40,575 nucleotides of DNA from NCBI GenBank assembly GCA_947630425.1, contig CANRHN010000011.1, forward strand, positions 1 through 40,575. Reading direction: 5' to 3'. Made by a program: the position numbers and the translations under genes. The notes beneath the pieces are model-generated. The model saw only the letters and a list, made by a program, of their open reading frames with translations. It searched no databases and was not told where the DNA came from. The stretch is from an uncultured Clostridia bacterium. GTDB taxonomy: Bacteria; Bacillota; Clostridia; Christensenellales; CAG-314. Shown in pieces: positions 17,581 to 24,588 of the stretch (positions within the stretch are counted from its first letter, which is position 1; each line of letters opens with the position of its first letter).

Positions 17581-18738
17581 TTACTTTTTTTTGTTTTCTT
17601 CCTGTTGTAAGGACTCCGCGACAAGCGGTTGGAGACCGAAATCTTTTGCGCAGTACCGGCGGACCGTCAACTCGCTCAACGGGCAGAGACTGTCGCAGTG
17701 GCGTTCCAAACACACCTGATAGGCTTCTTTCAGACAGGCAACAAACTGATCTTCCAATGTGCCCCGTTTAAGATGCTCCAACGGGTAGGGACGGGTGTCC
17801 TCCGTTTTGTCCGCAACGTACACGATTTTTTCCAATTCGCTCATGTCGGGACGTCCCGTTGTGTGGAACGTTATGGCGTCGAGTATCTCGGGGTCGTCTA
17901 TGCCGAAGTCCTGTTGAGCAACGTACTTTCCCAAAAAAGAATGTACCACCGAATCGGGCAAATCTCCCTGCGTAAAACGGTACTTGCCGTAGTCGCTTTG
18001 GGGAACGGACTTTGCCACGTCGTGGAGCAAACACGCCACAAAAGCCTTGTTCTTCAGCTCGTCGCGCGCCAACTCCTGCCCACGCTTGACGACGTAAAAC
18101 GTATGCTCGAAACGCCGAGGCGTAACATATTGTTTGACCTTTTGCGCCATTGCGCGGTAAGTGCTGTACAAGCCGTTGTTCAGCACGTAGTCGTCAACAT
18201 CTTTAGGCACAAGCTCGCTGTTGTTCATTCCAAACTCGTAACGCAGGCGTATTTCCGTGGAGCTTACGGACGTAGGCTCGGTTTGCAGAGTTACCACCTT
18301 TGCGCCGAATTTGCGCGTCACTTCCCGCAACGATTCGACGGGAGTGCTACCGCCGCGATCGACGACGGCAAGCGTGCATAGCTTGGCGATCTGTTCGGGT
18401 TTGTACCACTTGTCAAAACCGAGGAGGCTGTCGCCGCCTATCACCAGATACAGCTCGGCTTTTGGGTACAGCCGCTTGTAGTGACTCAACGTTTCCACCG
18501 TGTAGCTTTTGCCCGACTTGTTGATTTCGTACTCGTCCACCGCGGCAACGCCCTCAAACGCCAGACGGCACAATTCAAGACGCGTTGCTTTGTCTACGTC
18601 GCAGCTTTTGTGGGGCGGATCGCCGCAAGGGATCACAAACAGACTGTCTAAACCGAGCTGTTTGACGGCTTCGACAGCCATGCCAACATGGGTGTTGTGC
18701 GGCGGATTGAAAGTTCCGCCGAAAATGCCTATTTTCAT
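17581..18738 (-). CDS. nadD: NadD-YqeK fusion: nicotinate-nucleotide adenylyltransferase plus HD hydrolase
   Basis: One 385-residue protein joins two enzymes usually encoded by adjacent genes. Residues 1 to about 195 are NadD (NaMN plus ATP to deamido-NAD): GGTFNPPHNTH (7-17), GDPPHKS (39-45) and the C-terminal VSSTEIR (158-164). Residues about 196-350 are a YqeK-type HD domain, known as a diadenosine tetraphosphatase: H212, LLHDVAKS (237-244) with H239/D240, H267 (VVHSF) and FHTTGRP (291-297). The ATG at 18738 follows a -10 box by 6 nt, with no SD. First gene of nadD-rsfS-TSCPD. Mycoplasmas have a similar fusion, to my knowledge. Confidence 0.94.
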   Translation of the reverse strand: MKIGIFGGTFNPPHNTHVGMAVEAVKQLGLDSLFVIPCGDPPHKSCDVDKATRLELCRLAFEGVAAVDEYEINKSGKSYTVETLSHYKRLYPKAELYLVIGGDSLLGFDKWYKPEQIAKLCTLAVVDRGGSTPVESLREVTRKFGAKVVTLQTEPTSVSSTEIRLRYEFGMNNSELVPKDVDDYVLNNGLYSTYRAMAQKVKQYVTPRRFEHTFYVVKRGQELARDELKNKAFVACLLHDVAKSVPQSDYGKYRFTQGDLPDSVVHSFLGKYVAQQDFGIDDPEILDAITFHTTGRPDMSELEKIVYVADKTEDTRPYPLEHLKRGTLEDQFVACLKEAYQVCLERHCDSLCPLSELTVRRYCAKDFGLQPLVAESLQQEENKKK

Positions 18739-18744
18739 ACTGTT

Positions 18745-18773
18745 ATTTTACATTATTTTCAAAAACATTTCAA
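18745..18773 (-). promoter_or_regulatory. Sigma-A promoter of nadD-yqeK, leaderless type
   Basis: -35 TTGAAA (18773-18768), 17 nt, -10 TAAAAT (18750-18745), 6 nt, ATG (18738). No SD can fit in the predicted transcript. Confidence 0.75.
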
Positions 18774-18806
18774 CAAAAAACAGTTAAAAATGGCAATAAT
18801 ATCGAT

Positions 18807-19592
18807 ATGGCAAAAATATTGAACACCGTTTTGAGCATGATAGGGATTTTTTTGCTGTGTTTTTTGTGGATCGTGTACTGCACAAAGAACACGCTTGTCG
18901 CCGCTTGGTTGTCGGCAATCGTCGCTTTGGCAGCCGCTTACCTGATTTACCGTGCGCAATCGGAGTGGAGCGCGCGCAAAAACAGCAAAAGAGCGGAAAC
19001 AAAAAAAATTTCCGCGTTGGCAAACATGCTTCGCTTCGGCGAAAACAATGCCGAACTTGTGGGAGAAATGATGCGTTACTACCGCTTTGACGCGCAAAAC
19101 TTGGGGCAGGACGACCTTGTGGCGCACAAAAACGGCAACACCTACTACGCTGCGCTGCGTTACGCCGCCGATTCGGCAAGCCGTGAAGAAGTTGTTCGCG
19201 CCGTTGTCGCCGCAAAACGCGCAAAAGCGTGCAAATTGTTTTTGTTTGCTCACAAAGCAGACAAAAGCGTGCTTGAATGGGCAAGCGAAGAAATGCCCGT
19301 AAGCCTTGTTGACGTGGCAAACCTTTACGCTTTGTTGGAGCAGGCAGACCGTTTGCCCGAGCTTACTTACAAAAAATCCCACCCCATAACGCATTTTTTG
19401 CCGAAATTTGCTTTCAATCGACGTCGATTCGGTTGGTATGCGGCAACAAGTCTTTTTATGCTTGCGCTGACTATGGTGTCATTTGTCAAGTGGTACACGC
19501 TGGGCTGGGCAACCGTCAGCATGCTGCTTGGAGTGTACTGCCTTGTCAACAAACGCTACAATGCTTCGCCCACTGCCGTCACGTTGGATTAG
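18807..19592 (+). CDS. Unknown membrane protein with a central soluble domain
   Basis: A 261-residue protein I do not recognise. Two helices at about 8-24 and 30-48 are followed by a soluble region of about 160 residues and two more helices at about 210-226 and 230-246, so the soluble part and both ends lie on one side. In the middle, residues 118-182 (AADSASREEVVRAVVAAKRA, KLFLFAHKADKSVLEWA, VSLVDVANLYALL) have the strand-helix rhythm and wording of Mrr/NERD-like restriction-endonuclease folds, but no D-ExK catalytic set is visible. A degenerate, non-catalytic version is only a suggestion. No SD or clear promoter was found, so the start is uncertain. It converges on the M50 protease gene with a 114-base 3' overlap. 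Confidence 0.72.
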   Translation: MAKILNTVLSMIGIFLLCFLWIVYCTKNTLVAAWLSAIVALAAAYLIYRAQSEWSARKNSKRAETKKISALANMLRFGENNAELVGEMMRYYRFDAQNLGQDDLVAHKNGNTYYAALRYAADSASREEVVRAVVAAKRAKACKLFLFAHKADKSVLEWASEEMPVSLVDVANLYALLEQADRLPELTYKKSHPITHFLPKFAFNRRRFGWYAATSLFMLALTMVSFVKWYTLGWATVSMLLGVYCLVNKRYNASPTAVTLD

Positions 19593-20420
19593 CTCGCCAA
19601 GTCGCGTAGAGAGAGGAACGGTAAGCACCAATTCTTCCAACTCGGCAATGTCAAACACCGCAAGCGTGCGCATGTCCTTGTCAACAACTTCCAAACAGTA
19701 CAAAAAATTGCCTTGCATTCGCTTTGCCACGTCGGACAAAGTGTTTTTTTTGTCAAAAACAAGCGTTTTCTTTTCCATACCCTTTTTGAAAAAATGTTCG
19801 CGATTGATGAGCGCGGTTCGCGCGTAGGACTGACGTCCGTTGGCAAACGCGCCGGAAAACAATCCCACGGCAAACAGTCCCAGCGCGAAAAGCTTGGTCG
19901 GAGTGAACAGCGACGCCACAAAAATGCCGAACGTCGCAAGGGAAAAGCCCACCGTACACCACTTTGTTACGGCAAGCGCGCGCAAGCCCAACCGTTTTTC
20001 AAACAGCCCCGTCAGCACGCGTCCGCCGTCCAACGGGTAGCAGGGGAGCAAATTGACGCAAGCCATTGTGAGGTTTGCCGTAAAAAACACCTCGGTATAG
20101 TAGTAGCTGTCGGGAAAAAGCCACCACAACGACAGGCACAGCAGACACAAACAAAAATTCGCAATCGGACCTGCCAATGCAATTTTTATGCGGTCGGCTC
20201 CGTTGACGTCCTGAAAGTCGCCGTACAGCACCGCGCCGAACAAATCCAAGCGTATTTCCGTTGTGCGGTAGAACAGCTTGTTTGCCGCAATGTAGTGAGC
20301 CGTTTCGTGCAAAAGCACCGCAAAAGAATACATGGCGGCAAAGTACCCCTGACGGAATACTGTCGCCACCACGACAAACAACCAAAAACTCGGTTGAACC
20401 TTTACTTTCAGACGTTCCAC
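19479..20420 (-). CDS. spoIVFB: SpoIVFB-type site-2 protease (M50 family)
   Basis: A 313-residue intramembrane zinc metalloprotease. H38-E-T-A-H42 is the HExxH motif in the first helix pair. The second motif, NLLPCYPLDGGR (123-134), gives the third metal ligand D131. At least six hydrophobic segments fill residues 10-190. A C-terminal CBS-like part follows (KKNTLSDVAKRM, VVDKDMRTLAVFD). In sporulating Bacillota SpoIVFB activates pro-sigma-K. The preceding gene resembles spoIVFA, which supports that reading; an M50 protease with another target cannot be excluded. The start is a GTG overlapping the upstream gene by 13 bases with no strong SD, so coupling is likely. The last 38 codons lie antisense to the membrane-protein gene at 18807-19592. 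Confidence 0.85.
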   Translation of the reverse strand: MERLKVKVQPSFWLFVVVATVFRQGYFAAMYSFAVLLHETAHYIAANKLFYRTTEIRLDLFGAVLYGDFQDVNGADRIKIALAGPIANFCLCLLCLSLWWLFPDSYYYTEVFFTANLTMACVNLLPCYPLDGGRVLTGLFEKRLGLRALAVTKWCTVGFSLATFGIFVASLFTPTKLFALGLFAVGLFSGAFANGRQSYARTALINREHFFKKGMEKKTLVFDKKNTLSDVAKRMQGNFLYCLEVVDKDMRTLAVFDIAELEELVLTVPLSTRLGELIQRDGSGRSIVAFVDKAVHSKQHADGCPAQRVPLDK

Positions 20421-21025
20421 GTTAGCTGCGTTTCGCTACCCACCACATCTACGACGGCGTCGCCCACCGTCAAAGTGGCGCAAAACGTGTCACTATACTT
20501 TGCAAGCAAGCTGTTGACGCTAACCTCGTCCCCCACCGCAACGTAAATGTCCGTCAGTTGACTGTACACAATGCAAAGCTTTTCGTCCACCGCCACAGTC
20601 ACCGTGCCTTCGCCCACTGCCGTAACCTTGCCGTCCGTAAAGGACAACGCCGCTCTGCCTCCCGTAAAGCTTGCCACGCCGTCTGCCACTTCCACCAAAT
20701 CGAGGTTGGAGGGAATTTCTATAACGTTCACGTCCGTCTTTTGTTGCGGAAGCGTAAACACCGATGTGGAGTAGGCTGCTTTTGCCGTTTGGAAAACATC
20801 CTTTGCAAACTTTCCGTCCACAAACAACAACGCCGCAAGCAATGCCACGCACAGCAGCGCGATTGCCGCAATTTTTACCGGTTTGGTAATCTTTATGTTG
20901 AATTTGCGCCGCGCCTTGCGGGGCTCGGGGTCCTGCTCTACATAGTTACGTTCGGAATAGGACACGTCCAACCAATCGCTTTCCTCTGCGTCACAAACAA
21001 CGCTGCTAACACCGTCGAAATCCAT
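20408..21025 (-). CDS. SpoIVFA-like membrane protein with a degenerate M23/LytM domain
   Basis: A 205-residue protein: a charged cytoplasmic N-terminus, one membrane helix at about 51-69, and a C-terminal beta-rich domain. Residues 135-178 follow the pattern of the LytM/M23 fold (GEGTVTVAVDEKLCIVYSQL, then VAVGDEVSVNSLLAKY, matching the usual Y-x-H-L and GDxVxxGxxI positions). The catalytic histidines are replaced, so it should be non-catalytic. SpoIVFA, which holds SpoIVFB inactive in Bacillus, has this topology, and this gene lies directly upstream of the SpoIVFB homologue with a 13-base overlap. SD GGAGGTG. A possible promoter (TTGCCG, 17 nt, TATTGT) lies in the 55-base gap after minE. Confidence 0.75.
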   Translation of the reverse strand: MDFDGVSSVVCDAEESDWLDVSYSERNYVEQDPEPRKARRKFNIKITKPVKIAAIALLCVALLAALLFVDGKFAKDVFQTAKAAYSTSVFTLPQQKTDVNVIEIPSNLDLVEVADGVASFTGGRAALSFTDGKVTAVGEGTVTVAVDEKLCIVYSQLTDIYVAVGDEVSVNSLLAKYSDTFCATLTVGDAVVDVVGSETQLTWNV

Positions 21026-21080
21026 TTTTGTACACCTCCGTTACACACAATACATTACGCGGCAAAGGTCGGCAATATTC

Positions 21081-21299
21081 CTACGCGTGAAAAGTGGGCT
21101 TAACTTTTTTTACCGAGACGGTCAGTATCAGATTGGAGTTTACGCCGCGTTCAAAAGTGACGGTCAGCCCGTCGTAATCCATATAGCTGCCCACAAGTCT
21201 GCTAAGCTCCGCAAAAAATTCCGTTTTGCGCATGTTGAATTTGTCGGCATACACCATTGCTTCGGCACGTTCAAATTGCCGCGACTTGTCGCTACGCAT
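21081..21299 (-). CDS. minE: Cell division topological factor MinE
   Basis: From the ATG at 21299, which overlaps the minD stop by 8 bases, the product is 72 residues, a little short for MinE. The N-terminal helix (FERAEAMVYADKFN) fits the MinD-binding region. The second half, KTEFFAELSRLVGSYMDYD followed by two strands TVTFERG and NLILTVSV, matches the topological-specificity domain. An upstream in-frame start at 21395 would put over 90 bases inside minD and has no SD. The role is inferred from position after minD and this resemblance. Confidence 0.82.
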   Translation of the reverse strand: MRSDKSRQFERAEAMVYADKFNMRKTEFFAELSRLVGSYMDYDGLTVTFERGVNSNLILTVSVKKVKPTFHA

Positions 21300-22053
21300 T
21301 GCGCTTGAGCTTGCGGCGCAGTTTGCCGAAAACACCCTTGTAGGGTGCAACGCAGTCGAAAATTTCGCACTTGCCGTCGTCCAAATTGGAAGCAAGCAAA
21401 TCGAAGGGCGCGGCTTTGTCCTTGCGCACGTTGCAATTTACGTCGTCGTTTTCCGGCAAAACTCCCAACGCGTTACGTCCCAACAGACTGAACACTTCAA
21501 ACGCCGAAAGCATCTCTCCGCTTGCAACAAGGTCTCCCCTCACGCGGTTGACAACAATGCTTACAGGCGTGTTGCCCGTCAATTCCGCCAACGTCTTGTC
21601 GGCGTCGCGCACGCTGCTAAGGTGGGGCGTCACCACCACGATTGCCTCGTCGGCGCAAGCCACCGCGCGGCGAAAACCGCTGTCGATACCTGCGGGGCAG
21701 TCTATCAAAACGTAGTCAAAGTTGTCCTCCAACCTCGACAAAACGCGTTTGATCTGCTCGGCGGAAATTTGTCTTTTGGCAAGGTGACAGCTGGGCATAA
21801 CGTAAAGCGTGGGCTGGGACTCGTCTGCTATAAACGCCTGCGACGGGCGACAGCGGTTTTCGATGACGTCCACCAAATCGAACACCACTTTGTCCTCCAC
21901 CTGCATAACAACGTCCAGATTGTTCAGCCCGATGTCCAAATCCATCAACAGCACTCTGTGCGCTCTGCGCGCCAAAGCAATTCCCAAGTTGGCGCAAACG
22001 GTGGTTTTGCCCACTCCGCCCTTGCCGCCCGTTACCACAATTTTGCGTGCCAT
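21292..22053 (-). CDS. minD: Septum-site determining ATPase MinD
   Basis: A 253-residue deviant-Walker ParA-family ATPase that binds membrane in its ATP form and places the division site. The P-loop is GKGGVGKTT (10-18), followed by DLDIGLNNLDV (38-48) and DCPAGIDSGF. The ending VFGKLRRKLKRNA is the amphipathic membrane-targeting helix. The ATG at 22053 is 8 nt after AGGAGG; a GTG three codons upstream lies within the ribosome site and is not the start. An extended -10 (TGG-TACAAT) lies about 30 bases upstream with a poor -35. minE follows with an overlap. No minC is next to it. Confidence 0.96.
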   Translation of the reverse strand: MARKIVVTGGKGGVGKTTVCANLGIALARRAHRVLLMDLDIGLNNLDVVMQVEDKVVFDLVDVIENRCRPSQAFIADESQPTLYVMPSCHLAKRQISAEQIKRVLSRLEDNFDYVLIDCPAGIDSGFRRAVACADEAIVVVTPHLSSVRDADKTLAELTGNTPVSIVVNRVRGDLVASGEMLSAFEVFSLLGRNALGVLPENDDVNCNVRKDKAAPFDLLASNLDDGKCEIFDCVAPYKGVFGKLRRKLKRNA

Positions 22054-22242
22054 TTTTTTCACCTCCTGCGCTTACCTGCCCATTGTACCACCAACCGCCC
22101 CGTCGAAACCGCCTTCGACAAAAGTCGTAGCCGCGCAATAGGACTAATTTTGACGAAATCGAACAACACGGACATTTGCCGTGCCTGCAATTTGAAAAAA
22201 ATCGCCGCAAGCGCCGACGGCGCAAGGCGGTTTGACCACAAA

Positions 22243-22299
22243 AATACACAATTATTGCGATAATACACAATTATTGCGATAATACACAATTATTGTAAG
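22243..22299 (+). repeat. Three 19-bp tandem repeats upstream of lipoprotein gene A
   Basis: Units at 22243-22261 and 22262-22280 are identical (AATACACAATTATTGCGAT); the third at 22281-22299 ends in TAAG instead of CGAT. The homologous place before lipoprotein gene B (24711-24735, minus strand) has one unit only, where CAATAAT and ATTATTG form a perfect inverted repeat around 5 bases. Copy number therefore differs between the two loci. Confidence 0.9.
22255..22283 (+). promoter_or_regulatory. Promoter formed by the tandem repeats, gene A
   Basis: TTGCGA at the end of unit 1 (22255-22260) and GATAAT across units 2 and 3 (22278-22283) are 17 nt apart, a fair sigma-A promoter (4/6 and 5/6 matches). 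It exists only because the unit is repeated. No better promoter was found upstream of gene A. Confidence 0.45.
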
Positions 22300-22664
22300 C
22301 ACACCGATGCAACGTTCGGGGGCACTAATATTGTAAACTAAACACATCGTCTTAGCCGTTTTGTGCGGTTATGGCGATGTTTTTTTGTTTAGAAAATAAA
22401 AAAAGGAGAAAACACAATGAAGAAAACTGCAAAAATAGTTGTTGCATTGTTGCTCGCAATGGTAATGGTACTCACCATGTTTGCGGCTGTTGCATGCGAC
22501 AATCCCGAGGAAGATCCTTGCAAAGACGGACACAGACTTAAAGCCGTCCAAAGAAAGGAAGCTACCACAGAGGCTGCCGGCTACGAGGCTTACTGGGAGT
22601 GCCAGGACTGCCACAAAAAGTTCTCTGACGCCGAAGGCAAAAACGAAATTCAAAAACCCGTAGA
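22271..22664 (+). repeat. Inverted repeat arm 1 (leader plus first 83 codons of lipoprotein A)
   Basis: These roughly 390 bases match 24344-24735 on the opposite strand almost base for base, from the last 19-bp unit through the leader hairpins, the ribosome site, the signal peptide and the Cys/His module. The match stops at codon 83, after which the two genes are unrelated. About 1.68 kb lies between the arms. Confidence 0.9.
22299..22386 (+). promoter_or_regulatory. Leader with two hairpins and a U tract, gene A (attenuator-like)
   Basis: Hairpin 1 is at 22299-22325 (GCACACCGA/TTCGG...GC). Hairpin 2, at 22344-22380, has ACATCGTCTTAGCCG against CGGTTATGGCGATGT with a 7-base loop and is followed by TTTTTTG (22381-22387). 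It looks like an intrinsic terminator, yet it sits 30 bases before the SD (AAAGGAG) of gene A. The same structure precedes gene B, so conserved premature termination is likely. Confidence 0.6.
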
Positions 22665-23124
22665 GCTGCCCCAAATCACAGGTCCCACGACGCTTACTTA
22701 CAATATTGCAACAATAGCCGACGACAATGAGTGGGCAAATAGTACGGGTTACTTGGAGTTTCCGACAGGAGATACGCATTTGACCATTACTGCTGCCGGA
22801 ACACCTGTTAAAGCTGAGTATGGTTTGAACACCGGTAAATACTACGAGAACGGTGAAAATTGGCGTTTCTATCAAAATGAAAATTGCACTTTGACCTTCA
22901 CCGTAGGTACAGGCTACAAATTGGTGTCAATCAAGATAACATATGTTGTTAAGAACGGCGGTATCTTGCAAGTTGTAGATGGCAACACCGTTGAAAGCGC
23001 GGCTACCTATGAAGTGACGACAGCACAACAAACAACTTGCGTTTTCACTTGCGGACAAACCGGAACGGCATCGAATGGTAATTTCCAAATTAGCGAAATC
23101 GTAGTTACTTATACCGCCGCATAA
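22417..23124 (+). CDS. Lipoprotein A: conserved Cys/His module plus a beta-rich domain
   Basis: A 235-residue predicted surface lipoprotein. The signal peptide ends in AAVAC with the lipidated C27. A short module follows with C35-x3-H39 and C62-x2-C65-H66 (CKDGH...WECQDCHKKFSDAEGKNEI). This pattern is common in secreted Clostridia proteins and may bind metal; that is inference. Residues 90-235 are a Thr/Asn/Gly-rich beta domain (NGENWRFYQNENCTLTFTVG, ending QISEIVVTYTAA), probably a sandwich that binds a surface ligand. I cannot name the family. Its first 83 codons are nearly identical to gene B, its inverted neighbour. The C-terminal part is more AT-rich than the surrounding chromosome. SD AAAAGGAG. 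Confidence 0.85.
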   Translation: MKKTAKIVVALLLAMVMVLTMFAAVACDNPEEDPCKDGHRLKAVQRKEATTEAAGYEAYWECQDCHKKFSDAEGKNEIQKPVELPQITGPTTLTYNIATIADDNEWANSTGYLEFPTGDTHLTITAAGTPVKAEYGLNTGKYYENGENWRFYQNENCTLTFTVGTGYKLVSIKITYVVKNGGILQVVDGNTVESAATYEVTTAQQTTCVFTCGQTGTASNGNFQISEIVVTYTAA

Positions 23125-23143
23125 CAAATCAAACAACAAAAAG

Positions 23144-23175
23144 AAAGAGTTGAGCGTTTGCCCAACTCTTTTTTT
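23144..23175. terminator. Bidirectional terminator between lipoproteins A and B
   Basis: AAAGAGTTG (23144-23152) pairs with CAACTCTTT (23163-23171); a T7 run follows on the plus strand, and the minus strand reads CTTTCTTTTTG. It ends both convergent genes. Confidence 0.85.
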
Positions 23176-23220
23176 ACCATTTGAAAACAATCGTTAGCTT
23201 TTTGGCTAAGTGATAATGTG

Positions 23221-24588
23221 TTAGTCTGCTAAACCCCAAAAATCAATGGTTGAAAATTGATAACAACCATTTGCTCCGGTTTGATTACTGTCTACAACTA
23301 TTTTATAGTAGTAACCCTTGCCCGGGTTTGTAATTTGAAATTCATTCTCGCCTACTTTCATAGTAAGCTCGACAGTCTCGACAACAGTTGAAAAATCGGC
23401 ATTTGATGCTACGATCAATTTGAAACTGTTTACAAAAGTGACTTCCTTTGTCATGGCGTCTACTTTCACTACAATTTTGGTAATCTGCTGCTCAATGGCT
23501 GTTTTTGTTGAAATTGTTGCTGCAGTTTCACCTGTTTGATCATTTCCTTTTCTGCCGCATCTTGCATTTCCCCAGCTACCACTATGATTATTTGTGCTAA
23601 ATCCGTAAACAGTTAACGCCAAGCCATTACTATTTGTAGCCGTATAAGTTGAAATATATTGGTTGTCGTCGCCACTTGCGTCATTAAATAAATGCACGCT
23701 TTGCAATTTTTCTGCAAGCTTGGCATTTTCGTCAGCAGTTTCAATTTTGACTGTAACATTTCCGTGTAACGTAAATTTATAAGAATTTTCATTTGCAGCA
23801 GTCAAAACAGTATCATTTGCTTTTACGCTAACAATTTTTCTGCCTTGATTGGGAGTAACTGTAAATGAAATTTCACTACCATTTGTACCGCTTTGATTTA
23901 GGCCATTAACTGTGGCGCCGTTATCTGAGTTGAGCGTTATTGTTGATGTTCCTTTGGTGTTCTTTAACAACTGAACGTAGGTATAGTTGTTATCCGCATC
24001 TTTGTAACTTGAAAATTCTATTGTACCTTGATGGTTTTTGATATATCCTTTCAGCACGATAGTATCATTTTGATCGGGGGCGGGAGCATTTGCATCATTG
24101 CTCATCGTATAAACAATGATTTTTCTATCTGTATCTGTTAAATCTTGAAATGTAAATTGCTCATAATAACCTTTGGTATTGTAAGCAGGTTGCGTGAAAA
24201 CTTTACCTGTTGCATAAACTACTTTTTGAGTGAAATCATCAGGCGATGCGCATTCCTCGTCTGCAAGAGCAAGGGCTTGTGCAACTGAAATAGGCGCCGT
24301 TTCTACACCATATTTTCCCGCCGCGGGGTCAAGTTTTTGAATTTCCACGGGTTTTTGAATTTCGTTTTTGCCTTCGGAGTCAGAGAACAGCTTGTGGCAG
24401 TTCTCGCACTCCCAGTAAGCCTCGTAGCCGGCAGCCTCTGTGGTAGCTTCCTTTCTTTGGACGGCTTTGAGCTTGTGTCCGTCCTTGCAAGGATCATCGG
24501 TATTGTTGCATGCAACCGCCGCAAGCATGGTAAGAACCATTACCATTGCGACCAACAATGCAACAACTATTTTTGCAGTCTTTTTCAT
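23221..24588 (-). CDS. Lipoprotein B: same N-terminal module, multi-domain C-terminus
   Basis: A 455-residue predicted surface lipoprotein, lipid anchor at C27 in AAVAC. Residues 1-83 nearly repeat lipoprotein A, including the CKDGH and CENCH motifs. After that come, by reading, an OB-fold-like region at about 95-215 (VYATGKVFTQPAYN, FTFQDLTDTDRKIIVY, IVLKGYIKNHQGTIEF), a beta region at about 218-290 ending LHGNVTVKIET that resembles InlB-type B repeats, and a C-terminal domain at about 295-455 ending YYYKIVVDSNQTGANGCYQFSTIDFWGL, probably a sandwich. Domain names are inferences from pattern. The C-terminal two thirds are clearly AT-richer than flanking housekeeping genes, which suggests an acquired or recombined part. 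SD AAAGGAG. Leader features at 24619-24832. Confidence 0.88.
   Translation of the reverse strand: MKKTAKIVVALLVAMVMVLTMLAAVACNNTDDPCKDGHKLKAVQRKEATTEAAGYEAYWECENCHKLFSDSEGKNEIQKPVEIQKLDPAAGKYGVETAPISVAQALALADEECASPDDFTQKVVYATGKVFTQPAYNTKGYYEQFTFQDLTDTDRKIIVYTMSNDANAPAPDQNDTIVLKGYIKNHQGTIEFSSYKDADNNYTYVQLLKNTKGTSTITLNSDNGATVNGLNQSGTNGSEISFTVTPNQGRKIVSVKANDTVLTAANENSYKFTLHGNVTVKIETADENAKLAEKLQSVHLFNDASGDDNQYISTYTATNSNGLALTVYGFSTNNHSGSWGNARCGRKGNDQTGETAATISTKTAIEQQITKIVVKVDAMTKEVTFVNSFKLIVASNADFSTVVETVELTMKVGENEFQITNPGKGYYYKIVVDSNQTGANGCYQFSTIDFWGLAD

Noticed and set aside
22243..22299. CRISPR array
   Set aside because: Three head-to-tail 19-bp units without spacers and no cas genes; this is a simple tandem repeat.
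22299..22386. Known riboswitch (c-di-GMP, preQ1, purine, T-box) in the lipoprotein leaders
   Set aside because: None of the conserved core motifs of these classes could be found; only the terminator-like end is similar.
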